Shown one piece after another: positions 16,700 to 26,248 of a stretch of 64,000 nt of DNA; within the stretch, counting starts at the first letter, position 1, and every line of letters begins with the position of its first letter. Made by a program: the position numbers and the translations under genes. Origin of the DNA: Dorea sp. AF36-15AT (GTDB lineage: Bacteria; Bacillota; Clostridia; Lachnospirales; Lachnospiraceae); contig NZ_QUDV01000005.1 in assembly GCF_003477705.1 (NCBI RefSeq), positions 1 through 64,000 on the forward strand, read 5' to 3'. The notes beneath the pieces were generated by a model that was given only the letters and a program-made list of their open reading frames with translations, made no database searches and was not told the DNA's origin.

Positions 16700-17110
16700 A
16701 TGGCAAAGACAAAAGAGCAAATTAGCTACAATATGAGTAGAGTTAAAAATAAGAATTCAAAAATCGAGATGCTCTTAAGAAAAGAATTATGGAATCGTGG
16801 TTTGCGTTATCAAAAGAATGTAAAAACCATAATGGGTAAACCAGACATTGTATTCAAGGGGAAGAAAATCGCTGTGTTTTGTGACAGTGAATTTTGGCAC
16901 GGATACGATTGGGATAACAGAAAAAATGATATAAAAAGCAACCGTGATTTTTGGATTGCAAAGATTGAAAGAAATATGCAAAGAGATATAGAAGTCACGG
17001 AGTATTTGGAAAATTCCGGTTGGGTTGTTTTCCGATTTTGGGGTAACGATATTAAAAAACATACAAAAGAGTGTGCAGATTCAATTCAACAGATATGGGA
17101 GGGACGATAA
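16700..17110 (+). CDS. vsr: Vsr-type very short patch repair endonuclease
   Basis: 136 residues with the Vsr family layout: MSRVKNKNSKIEMLLRKEL at the N-terminus, GKPDIVF near 48 (catalytic Asp), FWHGYDW near 66, and a C-terminal VVFRFWGNDI strand. Classic Vsr nicks DNA at T:G mismatches left by deaminated 5-methylcytosine and is found with Dcm-type methylases. Here FWHG is followed by YDW, not by the Cys residues that help bind zinc in E. coli Vsr, so the metal site differs. In this operon it may repair methylation damage or act as a cutting subunit. Its stop overlaps the next start (TAATG). Confidence 0.85.
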   Translation: MAKTKEQISYNMSRVKNKNSKIEMLLRKELWNRGLRYQKNVKTIMGKPDIVFKGKKIAVFCDSEFWHGYDWDNRKNDIKSNRDFWIAKIERNMQRDIEVTEYLENSGWVVFRFWGNDIKKHTKECADSIQQIWEGR

Positions 17111-19947
17111 TGAGCGATTACGCATCTGAAAAATATATCGAAGCAAAAAAATGGGTTTCAGAGAAAATTACAGATGGATACTCCTGGGATGATGTGAAAA
17201 CGCTATGTGTTTCAATCGACGACGAAGCAAAAAATGAATTTATTCGGCTTCGTGATGATGAATTGATTCTTCCGGAAGATATGGAATTTAGAGAGTGGTC
17301 TGAGTTCATTGATGAAATGAAAAAGGGCTATAGTGCAATCGCTGATCCCTATGGGTTGTCTAATGGTTCTGCGGGGACAACTTTGCCGATTCCAACCGAT
17401 CCAGGGTCACCGTGGACGCAATATAAGAAGTATTTGTTAGGGCAAAAGGATGGAAAGAGACGAATCAGTGATAATGCTGTAACTCAGATAGAAAAAAATT
17501 CTCATTGGATATTAAACCATATCTTGCGTGATACGAGAGTTACCGGACCGAAAAAGGGGTTGGTAATGGGAAGTGTTCAGTCGGGAAAGACTGCAAATAT
17601 GATCGGGCTTGCAACAATGGTCGCACATTATGATTGGAATTACATAATAATTCTGTCTGGGACAATCGATAATCTACGAAAGCAAACAAGAGATCGATTT
17701 ATGCATGATTTATTGGCTTCAGGCGGAGTGGCTTGGCATATTCTTGATAAAACCGGAAATCCCGATTACATGGTAGACGTACAAAGCGGTAAAAAATACA
17801 TGTCAGATAACCTGGAATTGAATCTGTTTCAAAACGGGAAAACAGCTGGGCAGTGGATGCATAGATACGTTACTGTGTGTTTAAAAAATTCCACCCGATT
17901 AAGAAATTTAATTACATGGTTGCATGCCAATCCAGCTAAAGCAGCGCGTTTGCGAATTCTCGTAATAGACGATGAAGCGGATCAAGCAAGCATTAATACC
18001 AGGAAAATAGATATTAACGAAACCGAAGAGGAATTAATAGAAAGAACTGCTGTAAATCAACTGATAATGGATTTAGTGAACGGTAATAATGCAGACGGAA
18101 CACTTGCATCTGCGCCGTTCCAGGCAATGAATTACATTAGTTTTACTGCTACGCCATATGCGAATGTACTGAATGAGGCATATGAGCCTTCTCTTTACCC
18201 AAAAGATTTTATATGCAGTTTACCTGAATCAAAGGAATATTTCGGAGGAAAAGTTATTTTTGGTAGTGATGAAGATGAGAATTACCCAGGGTTGGACATT
18301 GTTCGGGATATTCCGCAGGAGGAGATCTCAGAGCTTAAAGATCTCCACAACGGGTACTCATTTACAATTCCTAAAGAATTAAAAAAATCAATTTGCTGGT
18401 TTTTGTGTTCAGCAGCAGTACTGAGAAATAGAGGTCATAAGAAACCAATTAGTATGTTGATTCATACAACAGCTATTCAAAACGGACATTTTGAAGAATA
18501 TGAAGTGATAAAGGCATGGCTGAAGAGTGAGAAGGTTACTGGCTCAATAATCAATACATGTGGTGAGGTATACGAAAATGAAAAGGATAAATTAACTTTA
18601 GAAAAGCTTAGAATTTGTTATTCCGAATATAGTTTGTTGGATCAGATAGATGATCATTTTCCAGAGTTTGATGAAATCAAAGATGATATAGAAGTGCTTA
18701 TCAATAATGTAGTAAATATCAAAATGGGAGACGAGAAAGAAGAGGTTTATACAGATAACGCAATTCATTTATGTGTTGACAACTGTAGAGCAAATAAAGT
18801 TGCGGAAGACGGAACTTATTTGCGTATAGTTTACCCAGATGACCATGCTTTAAAACTCATAGAAAAGGCACCAGTCTTTATCATAATGGGTGGTAATACA
18901 TTAGCCAGGGGCTTGACAATAGAGGGATTGGTTTGTACATATTTTGGCCGAAATTCAAATCAAGCTGATTCGTTGATGCAGATGGCAAGATGGTTTGGTT
19001 ATCGAAAGGGGTATGAATTACTTCAGAGAATCTGGATGCCGAAAACCGTACAGGAAAAATTTGAGCTTTTGGAAAAGATTGATGAGAAACTTAAAGCTGT
19101 TTTTGAAGACTATATGCTTAAGGGTAGAAGCCCTAGTCAGTTTGGACCGAAAATAACAACGACGGCAACAATTGCGAGGTTTTTATTAACATCAAAAAAT
19201 AAATCGCAAAATGCAGTTGAATGTGACTTTGATTTTAGCGGTGATAGTTACGAAACAACGAGATTTGAAGATGATAGTTATCTGAGTCACAACATTAAAA
19301 TAACAGAGAGTTTTTTGCGATCGCTAGGTGATGCTGTACAATCCGAAGCGGTTTCATCTGCCTTTGTTTGGTATGATATCGATTTTTCAATCCTGGAAAA
19401 AGAATTCTTTGGAGCTGAAAAATATCATATATATGAATGCTCATCACTCTATTCTGATATTCCTGTATTTTTGGAGTGGATGAAGATGATGAATCAAGAA
19501 GGTAAATATTTGCAGTGGAATATTGCTGTTGCAGGAGATAAAAAAGCTACATCAAAATGGAATGTAGGCAACATTCAAGTCGGAAAGATTGAACGTTCAA
19601 AAAAAACGAAACAAAGCGACTACATAGATATCGGTTCATTGCGTTCGGGAACAGATGCACTTAGCGATATTCAAATCAGTAAATTAAGTGCCGATGAATT
19701 GAAATTATATAAAGAGACCGTAAAAAAGAGATCTTCTATCATTCAAAACAGAGGTGGTTTGGGTGTAGAAGATAAGCCCTTGTTACTCTTGTATCGAATC
19801 GATAAAGACCTTGGAAAAGAAACTGCAGCAGGACGTCGAACAAAAATAAATTCAAATGCTGATATTATCGGTTTCAGTATTATTGTGTCAGGTGAGCCAA
19901 GCGGAGGTACTCACGCACGGTCAATAACGATAAGACTTCCAGAATAA
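17110..19947 (+). CDS. Z1-domain superfamily II-like ATPase/helicase
   Basis: 945 residues from the ATG at 17110. A Walker A loop (GSVQSGKTANM) lies near residue 155, a DEAD-like box (VIDDEADQAS) near 285, and the Z1 domain (PF10593) with GGNTLARGLTIEGL and an arginine-finger helix QMARWFGYRKGY near residues 590-640. Z1 proteins are found almost only in predicted restriction or defence operons, where they are thought to move along or remodel DNA. The C-terminal 250 residues show no motif I know. It is translationally coupled to vsr and lies 18 bases before the MORC-type ATPase. High AT content and ATA/AAA-rich codon use set it apart from the flanking housekeeping genes. Confidence 0.88.
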   Translation: MSDYASEKYIEAKKWVSEKITDGYSWDDVKTLCVSIDDEAKNEFIRLRDDELILPEDMEFREWSEFIDEMKKGYSAIADPYGLSNGSAGTTLPIPTDPGSPWTQYKKYLLGQKDGKRRISDNAVTQIEKNSHWILNHILRDTRVTGPKKGLVMGSVQSGKTANMIGLATMVAHYDWNYIIILSGTIDNLRKQTRDRFMHDLLASGGVAWHILDKTGNPDYMVDVQSGKKYMSDNLELNLFQNGKTAGQWMHRYVTVCLKNSTRLRNLITWLHANPAKAARLRILVIDDEADQASINTRKIDINETEEELIERTAVNQLIMDLVNGNNADGTLASAPFQAMNYISFTATPYANVLNEAYEPSLYPKDFICSLPESKEYFGGKVIFGSDEDENYPGLDIVRDIPQEEISELKDLHNGYSFTIPKELKKSICWFLCSAAVLRNRGHKKPISMLIHTTAIQNGHFEEYEVIKAWLKSEKVTGSIINTCGEVYENEKDKLTLEKLRICYSEYSLLDQIDDHFPEFDEIKDDIEVLINNVVNIKMGDEKEEVYTDNAIHLCVDNCRANKVAEDGTYLRIVYPDDHALKLIEKAPVFIIMGGNTLARGLTIEGLVCTYFGRNSNQADSLMQMARWFGYRKGYELLQRIWMPKTVQEKFELLEKIDEKLKAVFEDYMLKGRSPSQFGPKITTTATIARFLLTSKNKSQNAVECDFDFSGDSYETTRFEDDSYLSHNIKITESFLRSLGDAVQSEAVSSAFVWYDIDFSILEKEFFGAEKYHIYECSSLYSDIPVFLEWMKMMNQEGKYLQWNIAVAGDKKATSKWNVGNIQVGKIERSKKTKQSDYIDIGSLRSGTDALSDIQISKLSADELKLYKETVKKRSSIIQNRGGLGVEDKPLLLLYRIDKDLGKETAAGRRTKINSNADIIGFSIIVSGEPSGGTHARSITIRLPE

Positions 19948-19965
19948 ATACAAAGGAGTTTAAAA

Positions 19966-22077
19966 ATGCTTGATTATAAAATTCTTGAATTAAATCACGG
20001 AGTTTCATATGGAAGTGTGACTTTGAAGTCACTTCAAAATGATTATGTGCCGCTATTAGATCTTCTTGTAAGAGAAGCGATTCAGAATAGCTCAGATGCA
20101 TCATTAGAAGAAGCGGGAGATAGCTTTAAGGTTAATTTTACAACAGGATATTTTTGCCCGAAGGATTTTAATTCTTTTATGACGGCACTGGATACTTCTT
20201 TGAATGAGTTATTTCCGAGTGATCAAGCGCAATTTTTGGAAATCAGAGATACCAAAACTTGCGGTTTAACCGGTCCGATTCATAAAGCTGATATTATCGG
20301 TGAAGACCATGGCAATTTCTTTAAGTTGATTTTTGATACTGGGAAGAGACAGACACAAGAAAGAGCTGGTGGAAATTGGGGATTTGGAAAAAGTGTTTAT
20401 TATCGTGTAGGAATCGGAATAGTCGTATTTTATTCTAGGGTAAAGACAGATGAAGGTTTTGAGTCCCGATTAATCATAACTTTAGTAGAAGATGAGTATG
20501 GAAAAAATGCAGACGGTACAGACTCTGCGCTTTTGAACAAGATTAATAAAAAATCTGCTGGAAAAGCGTGGTGGGGATATGAGGATGGCGAGGATTTTTT
20601 GCCGGTAACCGATCAAAAATTTATTAATGCAATTTTGGACGTATTCCATATTACTCCGTTTAAAGAAGATGAAACCGGAACTTCTATTATCATTCCGTAT
20701 ATTGACTCAAAAAAGTTATTGGAAGATATCGTACCGATGGAATCTGGTCTTCCAGATGATGTTTACGAGCATTTTATATCGGTTTGGGGAAGCGATATTG
20801 AAGAGTATTTAAAATTATCAATACAGAAATGGTATGCACCCAAAATACATAATCGAGAATTGCTTAAAATTTGTAGTGATAAGAAATGGTTACATGTTTC
20901 TGTAAATGGAAAACCGATACGAAAGAATGACATGCTTCCGTTCTTCAAGATGGTTCAGGAAATGTATACGACAGCTTTGGCAAAAACTTACAAGACGGAG
21001 TATACACCTGAAGTAAATTATGAAATATCTACAAGGGCAGTAAACATTCTCAATTATTTTGAGGAGGGGAGTACAGCGGGATATGTTGCAGTTTCTAAGA
21101 TATCGAAACAGCAACTATATGCTGATGTCATGTCATTATCTCCTTATGTATATTGTGGAAGATTTGAAGCCGAAGGTGGTTTAAATGAACCGATGGTCAT
21201 GTATACCAGAGATCCCGGAATGGTTATCGAGTATTGTGTTTCTGGAGAATGGGTGAAAGGTATAACGTGGCCGGAGAGTGAAGATGATTTTATTTTTGCG
21301 TTCTTTGTTCCGGATACTCAAAAGATTTTAAAGATAAATCTTGATGTAAAGGAGCATGCTGGGAAAAATTTGGGAGAATATTTACGCTCATGCGAAGCGT
21401 CGGACCACATGGGATGGTCTGATCCCGCAAAAATGTTTATTGTATCGAGAATTCGTAAAAATACTGTTAATCAAATTACTAAAGTGCAGAACAGAAATGA
21501 AGAAAAACGGGTTGATGCTACAGCAAGTAGATTATCGGGAAAACTCGGCAAATTATTGATGCCTCGAATAGGGTATGAGAAAAAGAAAAATTCTGGTGGT
21601 CAAGGAGGCGGTGGTGGTCAAGGAGGATCTGGTGGTTCGAGCCGAAATTTAACGTATGAGTTCAGTGATTTCAAATTTAAAGGTAATGATTTGGAAATTC
21701 AATACTGTATCAAACTGGCTCACAGCAAAAGAGATACAAATATCGAACTGGTCATAGAATCGGAGAGTGGAAGAATTGATCCGATCAGTTGGCAACGAGA
21801 TATCGGAACACCTTATCCCGCTATGCTTTTGTCTGTATCGGTAGATACCCTTAGGCTAGCTGGTGGAGAAGAGGATTGCGAAGAGGCGTGTGTGTGTACT
21901 TCATCAGATTCGGAACATATCGGTAAAAAGATAGAAATCAAAATGGGAAAAGCTGATACTTGTAGTGAATTCACATCTTTTGCAATTAAGTCGCATGTTC
22001 TTGCTCCTGAAATCAGAGGAATATTAAAAATACATGCGCGAGATAAAAGATATAGCTTTTCATTCAAGGTAGTTTGA
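19966..22077 (+). CDS. MORC/paraMORC-type GHKL ATPase
   Basis: 703 residues. The GHKL ATP-binding motifs are clear: N-box REAIQNSSDA at 36-44, a DTKTCGLTG version of the DxGxG motif at 94-103, and the lid GGNWGFGKSVYYR at 135-147. This set marks the prokaryotic MORC/paraMORC families related to MutL and gyrase, which close like a clamp on DNA when ATP binds. A Gly/Gln/Ser-rich linker at about 542-557 separates the ATPase/S5-like part from a C-terminal beta-rich domain of about 145 residues. The role as the mechanical sensor of the system is inferred from family and context. The next gene overlaps its end with a GGAGGGAG site. Confidence 0.85.
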   Translation: MLDYKILELNHGVSYGSVTLKSLQNDYVPLLDLLVREAIQNSSDASLEEAGDSFKVNFTTGYFCPKDFNSFMTALDTSLNELFPSDQAQFLEIRDTKTCGLTGPIHKADIIGEDHGNFFKLIFDTGKRQTQERAGGNWGFGKSVYYRVGIGIVVFYSRVKTDEGFESRLIITLVEDEYGKNADGTDSALLNKINKKSAGKAWWGYEDGEDFLPVTDQKFINAILDVFHITPFKEDETGTSIIIPYIDSKKLLEDIVPMESGLPDDVYEHFISVWGSDIEEYLKLSIQKWYAPKIHNRELLKICSDKKWLHVSVNGKPIRKNDMLPFFKMVQEMYTTALAKTYKTEYTPEVNYEISTRAVNILNYFEEGSTAGYVAVSKISKQQLYADVMSLSPYVYCGRFEAEGGLNEPMVMYTRDPGMVIEYCVSGEWVKGITWPESEDDFIFAFFVPDTQKILKINLDVKEHAGKNLGEYLRSCEASDHMGWSDPAKMFIVSRIRKNTVNQITKVQNRNEEKRVDATASRLSGKLGKLLMPRIGYEKKKNSGGQGGGGGQGGSGGSSRNLTYEFSDFKFKGNDLEIQYCIKLAHSKRDTNIELVIESESGRIDPISWQRDIGTPYPAMLLSVSVDTLRLAGGEEDCEEACVCTSSDSEHIGKKIEIKMGKADTCSEFTSFAIKSHVLAPEIRGILKIHARDKRYSFSFKVV

Positions 22078-22091
22078 TACGGAGGGAGATA

Positions 22092-23045
22092 ATGGACAAT
22101 TTAAAATTTTATCCGTATCTGACGGATGAACTCATGGAAAAAAGCGGATGTATGATTGAAAAGTTTCAATTTTTTTACTATCCGAACGATATGGAATCTC
22201 CGTTAAGAGGCGAAAAAAAAGGAGCAGGAGTAATCAAAATTACCGACCCGCTTGATATGTGGAGCCTTGCTCAAGACGGTATTACTTTCAAAAAGAAAGT
22301 ATCTATTGTATATCCCGATTTTTTGTTCGGAGCGGAAGGGATCGCCTGTAAGAATGCTGAAATTGGAATATGTATCATATGGACAAATAACAGGCTGACA
22401 CAAACGGGTCTCGTTCTGCCGAATAGTGATATAACAACTGCAGCAGGAAGAATGTGCTATTTCGAACACACTTTTAATCCAGGAGAAATAGAAGGTGATC
22501 TTCAGTTATCGGTGTGTTTATATGTAAAAAAATCCGCATCCGAAATTCTTGACGGTGAAGAAGAACTTATGAATGAAGAAGGCGTCACTATCGGAGAATT
22601 AGATGATATTGTTGTAGATTTTGACAGTATAAATATGGAATTTCCGATTGAAGAATTGTATTCGGATAAAGAGCCTTTATGGTGGATAGAGTTTTCGCAG
22701 TGGGAGGATCCTAAATCCCTGGAAAAATTTACAAAAGATAATATTTGTATTTATTTAAATCCTTATTATTCTGCATGTCCTATGACTGATGGAAATATTA
22801 AGAATGTAGATCTTTTGATTGATATTTTGGCAACATCATATTTAATGATATTTGAAAGACTCAGTGAAGAAGATTTGCAAGCAACAAGAAATGATGTTGG
22901 ATTAGAGGTCAATTCCATATGCAGTATATTGCACCAATTTATCGGAGAGTGTAATAAGACGGAGCTGCGTTTCGAATCTCCAGAGGCATTATTAAGGACC
23001 TTGCAAATTAATCTAAGAGCAAAACTGACAGAGGAGGATAAGTAA
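22092..23045 (+). CDS. Uncharacterised restriction-island protein A
   Basis: 317 residues from the ATG at 22092, which directly follows GGAGGGAGATA. Largely acidic, with Glu/Asp-rich patches (ILDGEEELMNEEG) and no membrane segment, nuclease motif or NTP-binding loop that I can see. The first 150 residues read as alternating beta-strands, the last 100 as helices. Tight coupling on both sides (20 bases after the ATPase, 1-base overlap with the next gene) implies a stoichiometric partner of the ATPase. Candidate roles are a bridging or specificity subunit. Family not recognised. Confidence 0.6.
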   Translation: MDNLKFYPYLTDELMEKSGCMIEKFQFFYYPNDMESPLRGEKKGAGVIKITDPLDMWSLAQDGITFKKKVSIVYPDFLFGAEGIACKNAEIGICIIWTNNRLTQTGLVLPNSDITTAAGRMCYFEHTFNPGEIEGDLQLSVCLYVKKSASEILDGEEELMNEEGVTIGELDDIVVDFDSINMEFPIEELYSDKEPLWWIEFSQWEDPKSLEKFTKDNICIYLNPYYSACPMTDGNIKNVDLLIDILATSYLMIFERLSEEDLQATRNDVGLEVNSICSILHQFIGECNKTELRFESPEALLRTLQINLRAKLTEEDK

Positions 23046-23836
23046 TGGTTCGATTCAAAACATTATCAAGAGATGAAGCGAAAAGAATAATATCCGCCTT
23101 TGATAATTATGACGATATGGAATTTGATGATCTTGTAAATCATTGGAAGCAGTATGATTCTGTTTCCGAATTTGATGAATCATTCGTAGATTTTCGGAAT
23201 GAGCTACTAGCTGCTTTTCAGGAAGGGTTACAAGAAACTAACGGTAAGATGGATTATCCTGTGGATCTGAAAGTTGGATTAAAAATATATTCGTTATTGC
23301 CGATCGGAAAGGATTTTTCGATTGTACAAGCGAATGATGATGATTTTTGGAGATACATTTCGGTTAAAGTTATGCCAGATATTACATATCTGCGATATCC
23401 GAATCCTGAAAAAGCAGTAAAAGATGCAGGTGGAAGATTGAATCACAAGAGATTTTATGCACAAACCCGCAGGATCTGGTTAAAAAGTCTCTGGTGGTAT
23501 GTATTCCTTAGTTGGCAAGGAACAGAGTTGAAGACATATAATGCTTTGAAAAACAATAAAACAGATAATATCAATAAGTTAATCGAGACACCGGGAAGAG
23601 GATATCGCTTAATGCTTTATAGGGCAATGATTGCCGAATATGCAAAGTATTCGGCTTCGAATAAAGCTTCAACTAAAGAATTTGCAGCGTTTACAAAGTT
23701 GAATAATGCGAAGTGTGTGAATGTGGAACCAGCACTGACTCCAGGCGGTGAAAAAGGATATGCACATAGACTTTTTGAAGAATTGAGAGAAAACGGAGGA
23801 GACGAAAATGACATTAGTAGAGGAAATCCTCAATAA
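23045..23836 (+). CDS. Uncharacterised restriction-island protein B (DUF6339-like?)
   Basis: 263 residues. Helical N-terminus with acidic DNYDDMEFDDL, then a central part rich in Tyr/Trp/Arg (FYAQTRRIWLKSLWWYVFL) and a C-terminal helix. Size and the RRIWLKSLWWY stretch resemble what is annotated as DUF6339 in similar operons, but this is from memory and needs a profile search. No catalytic motif seen. Starts in the TAATG overlap with protein A and ends 29 bases inside the PD-(D/E)XK gene, so the three are likely made in fixed ratio. Confidence 0.55.
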   Translation: MVRFKTLSRDEAKRIISAFDNYDDMEFDDLVNHWKQYDSVSEFDESFVDFRNELLAAFQEGLQETNGKMDYPVDLKVGLKIYSLLPIGKDFSIVQANDDDFWRYISVKVMPDITYLRYPNPEKAVKDAGGRLNHKRFYAQTRRIWLKSLWWYVFLSWQGTELKTYNALKNNKTDNINKLIETPGRGYRLMLYRAMIAEYAKYSASNKASTKEFAAFTKLNNAKCVNVEPALTPGGEKGYAHRLFEELRENGGDENDISRGNPQ

Positions 23837-24746
23837 TTGGAATACAGATATTCCAGGTTATGCACATAGTATAGATTCTTTAGAAAAAATGGGATATCCT
23901 GCTTGGACTATTCTAAACTCCGAGGAATATGGTGTCGTATTAGCGATCGAGGGATCTGAAGATATTAACGAGGCTTTTGCGAATGCTCGTATTGTCAGTA
24001 AAGAAGTTGTGTTTGAAGGCGGTTTCGTACGGAGAGCATTAACATTGACATCTTCTTCTGCAGTCATAGAAGAAACCTTTGCGTCATTGTGTGCGGCATT
24101 GGTGACACCTGGATCAAACGGAGAAAATAGAGGGAAAATCATGGAATCTCCGTTGGAATGGTGGAGAAGCTGGAAGAAAATGCTGGGTAACAAAAATATA
24201 GACCCAAGAATATATGATGTGTTGGGTGAGTTGGTTGTACTGAAAACAATGATCCCTCTTGGAGAAGATATAAGTTGGAATGGTCCAGACCGTGCTTCCT
24301 ATGACATTGAAATGGAATCAAAGTTTGTGGAAGTGAAATCTACGATTGTGCGAGATAAAAGAGAAGTGACAATTAGTAGTTATTTTCAATTACAACCAGA
24401 AAACAAACCATTACATTTAGTACTGTGCCAGTTTGAACCCTCGCTTTTTACAGGTGTTTCAATTGACTCTGTGATAGATGATATTTCAAAACTGGGGTAT
24501 AACACCTCTTCCATTGAAAAGAAATTACAAGAAATGGGTTTTGAAAATGGAATGAGTTCAAGAAAGAAAACATTCGTTTTACATGATCTGTTAGATTACG
24601 AAATTGATGATGATTTTCCGCGTGTTACTACCGAGTCGTTCAAGGGTGGTGTGTTACCTGTAGGAATTACAAAAATCACCTATACAGTTGATCTAAGCGG
24701 AATTCAAGTCGTTTCGTTGTTGCAAGGAGCTGATAATGATATATAA
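23808..24746 (+). CDS. PD-(D/E)XK-motif nuclease (DUF4420-like)
   Basis: 312 residues. A restriction-endonuclease-like core is visible near residues 160-185: GPDRASYDIEMESKF supplies the Asp strand, then VEVKST the E-x-K catalytic pair, followed by a strand and a QLQPEN helix. This fits proteins labelled PD-(D/E)XK motif (DUF4420) in MORC/Z1 operons. The N-terminal 120 residues look like a beta-rich DNA or protein contact domain. Likely one of the cutting subunits. It overlaps protein B upstream and the methyltransferase downstream by 11 bases. Confidence 0.75.
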   Translation: MTLVEEILNNWNTDIPGYAHSIDSLEKMGYPAWTILNSEEYGVVLAIEGSEDINEAFANARIVSKEVVFEGGFVRRALTLTSSSAVIEETFASLCAALVTPGSNGENRGKIMESPLEWWRSWKKMLGNKNIDPRIYDVLGELVVLKTMIPLGEDISWNGPDRASYDIEMESKFVEVKSTIVRDKREVTISSYFQLQPENKPLHLVLCQFEPSLFTGVSIDSVIDDISKLGYNTSSIEKKLQEMGFENGMSSRKKTFVLHDLLDYEIDDDFPRVTTESFKGGVLPVGITKITYTVDLSGIQVVSLLQGADNDI

Positions 24747-26223
24747 AACCATAGATTTGTGCGCAGGCATAGGTGGAATCAGGCGTGGATTTGAAATGAC
24801 AGGATCTTTTCAAAACGTTCGATCGGCTGAAATTGATGAATCTGCGGCAAAAACATACAAGCATCTTTTCGGTGATGATGCTTTAAATGATTTGACATCC
24901 GAAGAGTTTAAAACGGAATTAGATAGCACAGAATATGACGTATTACTTGCCGGTTTTCCGTGTCAGGCATTTAGTCGTGCCGGAAAGCAATTGGGATTTA
25001 GAGATACAACAAGGGGGACTATTTTCTTTGATATTGCGGATATTATTTCCAGAACAAAACCAAGAGCGATTTTTCTTGAAAATGTTGATAATCTGATTTC
25101 TCATGATCATGGAAACACAATTAATACAATTGTAAAAACGTTGGAAGATGAGCTTGATTATCGTGTTATCGGGGTTTCTTTGGATGAGAATGGTAACTAC
25201 CAATACGATAGGTCTTCGTTCGTTCGGAATTCGAAAAATTTTGGGGTGCCCCAAAACAGAGCACGTGCATATATTATGGCATTTAGTAAGAAAAAATATG
25301 GAAATGCTATTAAACTTTTGACTGAACAGTTACCGACAGAAAGTACGGAGGTTGTTTTTGAGGATGTAAATGCAATACTGGAAACAGAAGTTGATGACAA
25401 ATATTATATGGCCGAAGGATATCTGGAGACGCTCAAGCGTCACAAGATACGAGAACATGAAAAAGGACATGGGTTTGGATATTGCGTTGTTAATCAAGAA
25501 GGTGGGGAACATCCAATTGCAAACACTATTCTTGCAACAGGCGGTTCGGGAAAAGAGAGAAATCTCATATATCAACCTAAAGAAGGCATTGCTGGAAAAG
25601 TGATTCCAAGAAAGAAAACGCGGCTTAATTCAGAAGGTATACGAGTTATGACTCCGATGGAATGGGGGCGTTTACAAGGATTTATCGGGTATGGATTTCT
25701 TGATGCTGATGAAAGTGAAACATTCAGCTTTCCGGAAGGTACAAATGATGCTCAAAAATATAAGCAGTTAGGAAATTCAGTTTCTATTCCAGTTATTAAG
25801 ACGATGGCAGATTTTATGTTGAACTGTTTTGATATATTGGAACAACAACAAGAAGAAATTGTAAAAGCACTTGCTTACCATAATGTCTATTTCACCAAGA
25901 AAGATGTGATGGAAAATATGGGGATCAATGCTGTTCAAGCCAGTGCTATTTTGAAAAAATTGATAGAGCAGCAAGTGATTCGCAGAATCTCCCATGGAGT
26001 ATCTACAAGGTACGTGAATGCTAACAGAGAAGATGACTTACCTCCGTTTAGTCAAGAGGAAAAAGTTTTGGAATATGCGAAAGAAAATGATTCTTTTTCA
26101 AATAAGGATATAGTTGAACTTTTGCAAATTACCGTTGGCAGCGGCAATGTATTGTTATCGACGATGGTAAAAAAAGGATTATTGATACGCATAAAACGTG
26201 GATGGTATTCAGCAAAAGTATAA
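24736..26223 (+). CDS. DNA (cytosine-5)-methyltransferase with tandem winged-helix tail
   Basis: 495 residues. All main C5-methylase motifs are seen in order: motif I IDLCAGIGGIRRGF, motif IV GFPCQAFSRAG with the catalytic Cys, motif VI LENVDNL, motif VIII QNRARAYI, motif IX RVMTPMEWGRLQGF and motif X QLGNSVSIPV. The target-recognition region lies at about 230-300; the recognised site cannot be read from sequence. Residues about 385-495 are extra and look like two winged helices (FTKKDVMENMGINAVQASAILK and FSNKDIVELLQIT), which could read DNA flanks or regulate transcription. It protects host DNA; the Vsr upstream fits with 5-methylcytosine products. Confidence 0.93.
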   Translation: MIYKTIDLCAGIGGIRRGFEMTGSFQNVRSAEIDESAAKTYKHLFGDDALNDLTSEEFKTELDSTEYDVLLAGFPCQAFSRAGKQLGFRDTTRGTIFFDIADIISRTKPRAIFLENVDNLISHDHGNTINTIVKTLEDELDYRVIGVSLDENGNYQYDRSSFVRNSKNFGVPQNRARAYIMAFSKKKYGNAIKLLTEQLPTESTEVVFEDVNAILETEVDDKYYMAEGYLETLKRHKIREHEKGHGFGYCVVNQEGGEHPIANTILATGGSGKERNLIYQPKEGIAGKVIPRKKTRLNSEGIRVMTPMEWGRLQGFIGYGFLDADESETFSFPEGTNDAQKYKQLGNSVSIPVIKTMADFMLNCFDILEQQQEEIVKALAYHNVYFTKKDVMENMGINAVQASAILKKLIEQQVIRRISHGVSTRYVNANREDDLPPFSQEEKVLEYAKENDSFSNKDIVELLQITVGSGNVLLSTMVKKGLLIRIKRGWYSAKV

Positions 26224-26248
26224 TTTATATGCTTGAAGGGTGATGTTT

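Noticed and set aside
16700..26223. The island as a DISARM or BREX system
   Set aside because: Neither the DrmA/DrmB/DrmC set nor PglZ/BrxC-like proteins are present; the Z1 and GHKL proteins place it in the MORC-type group.
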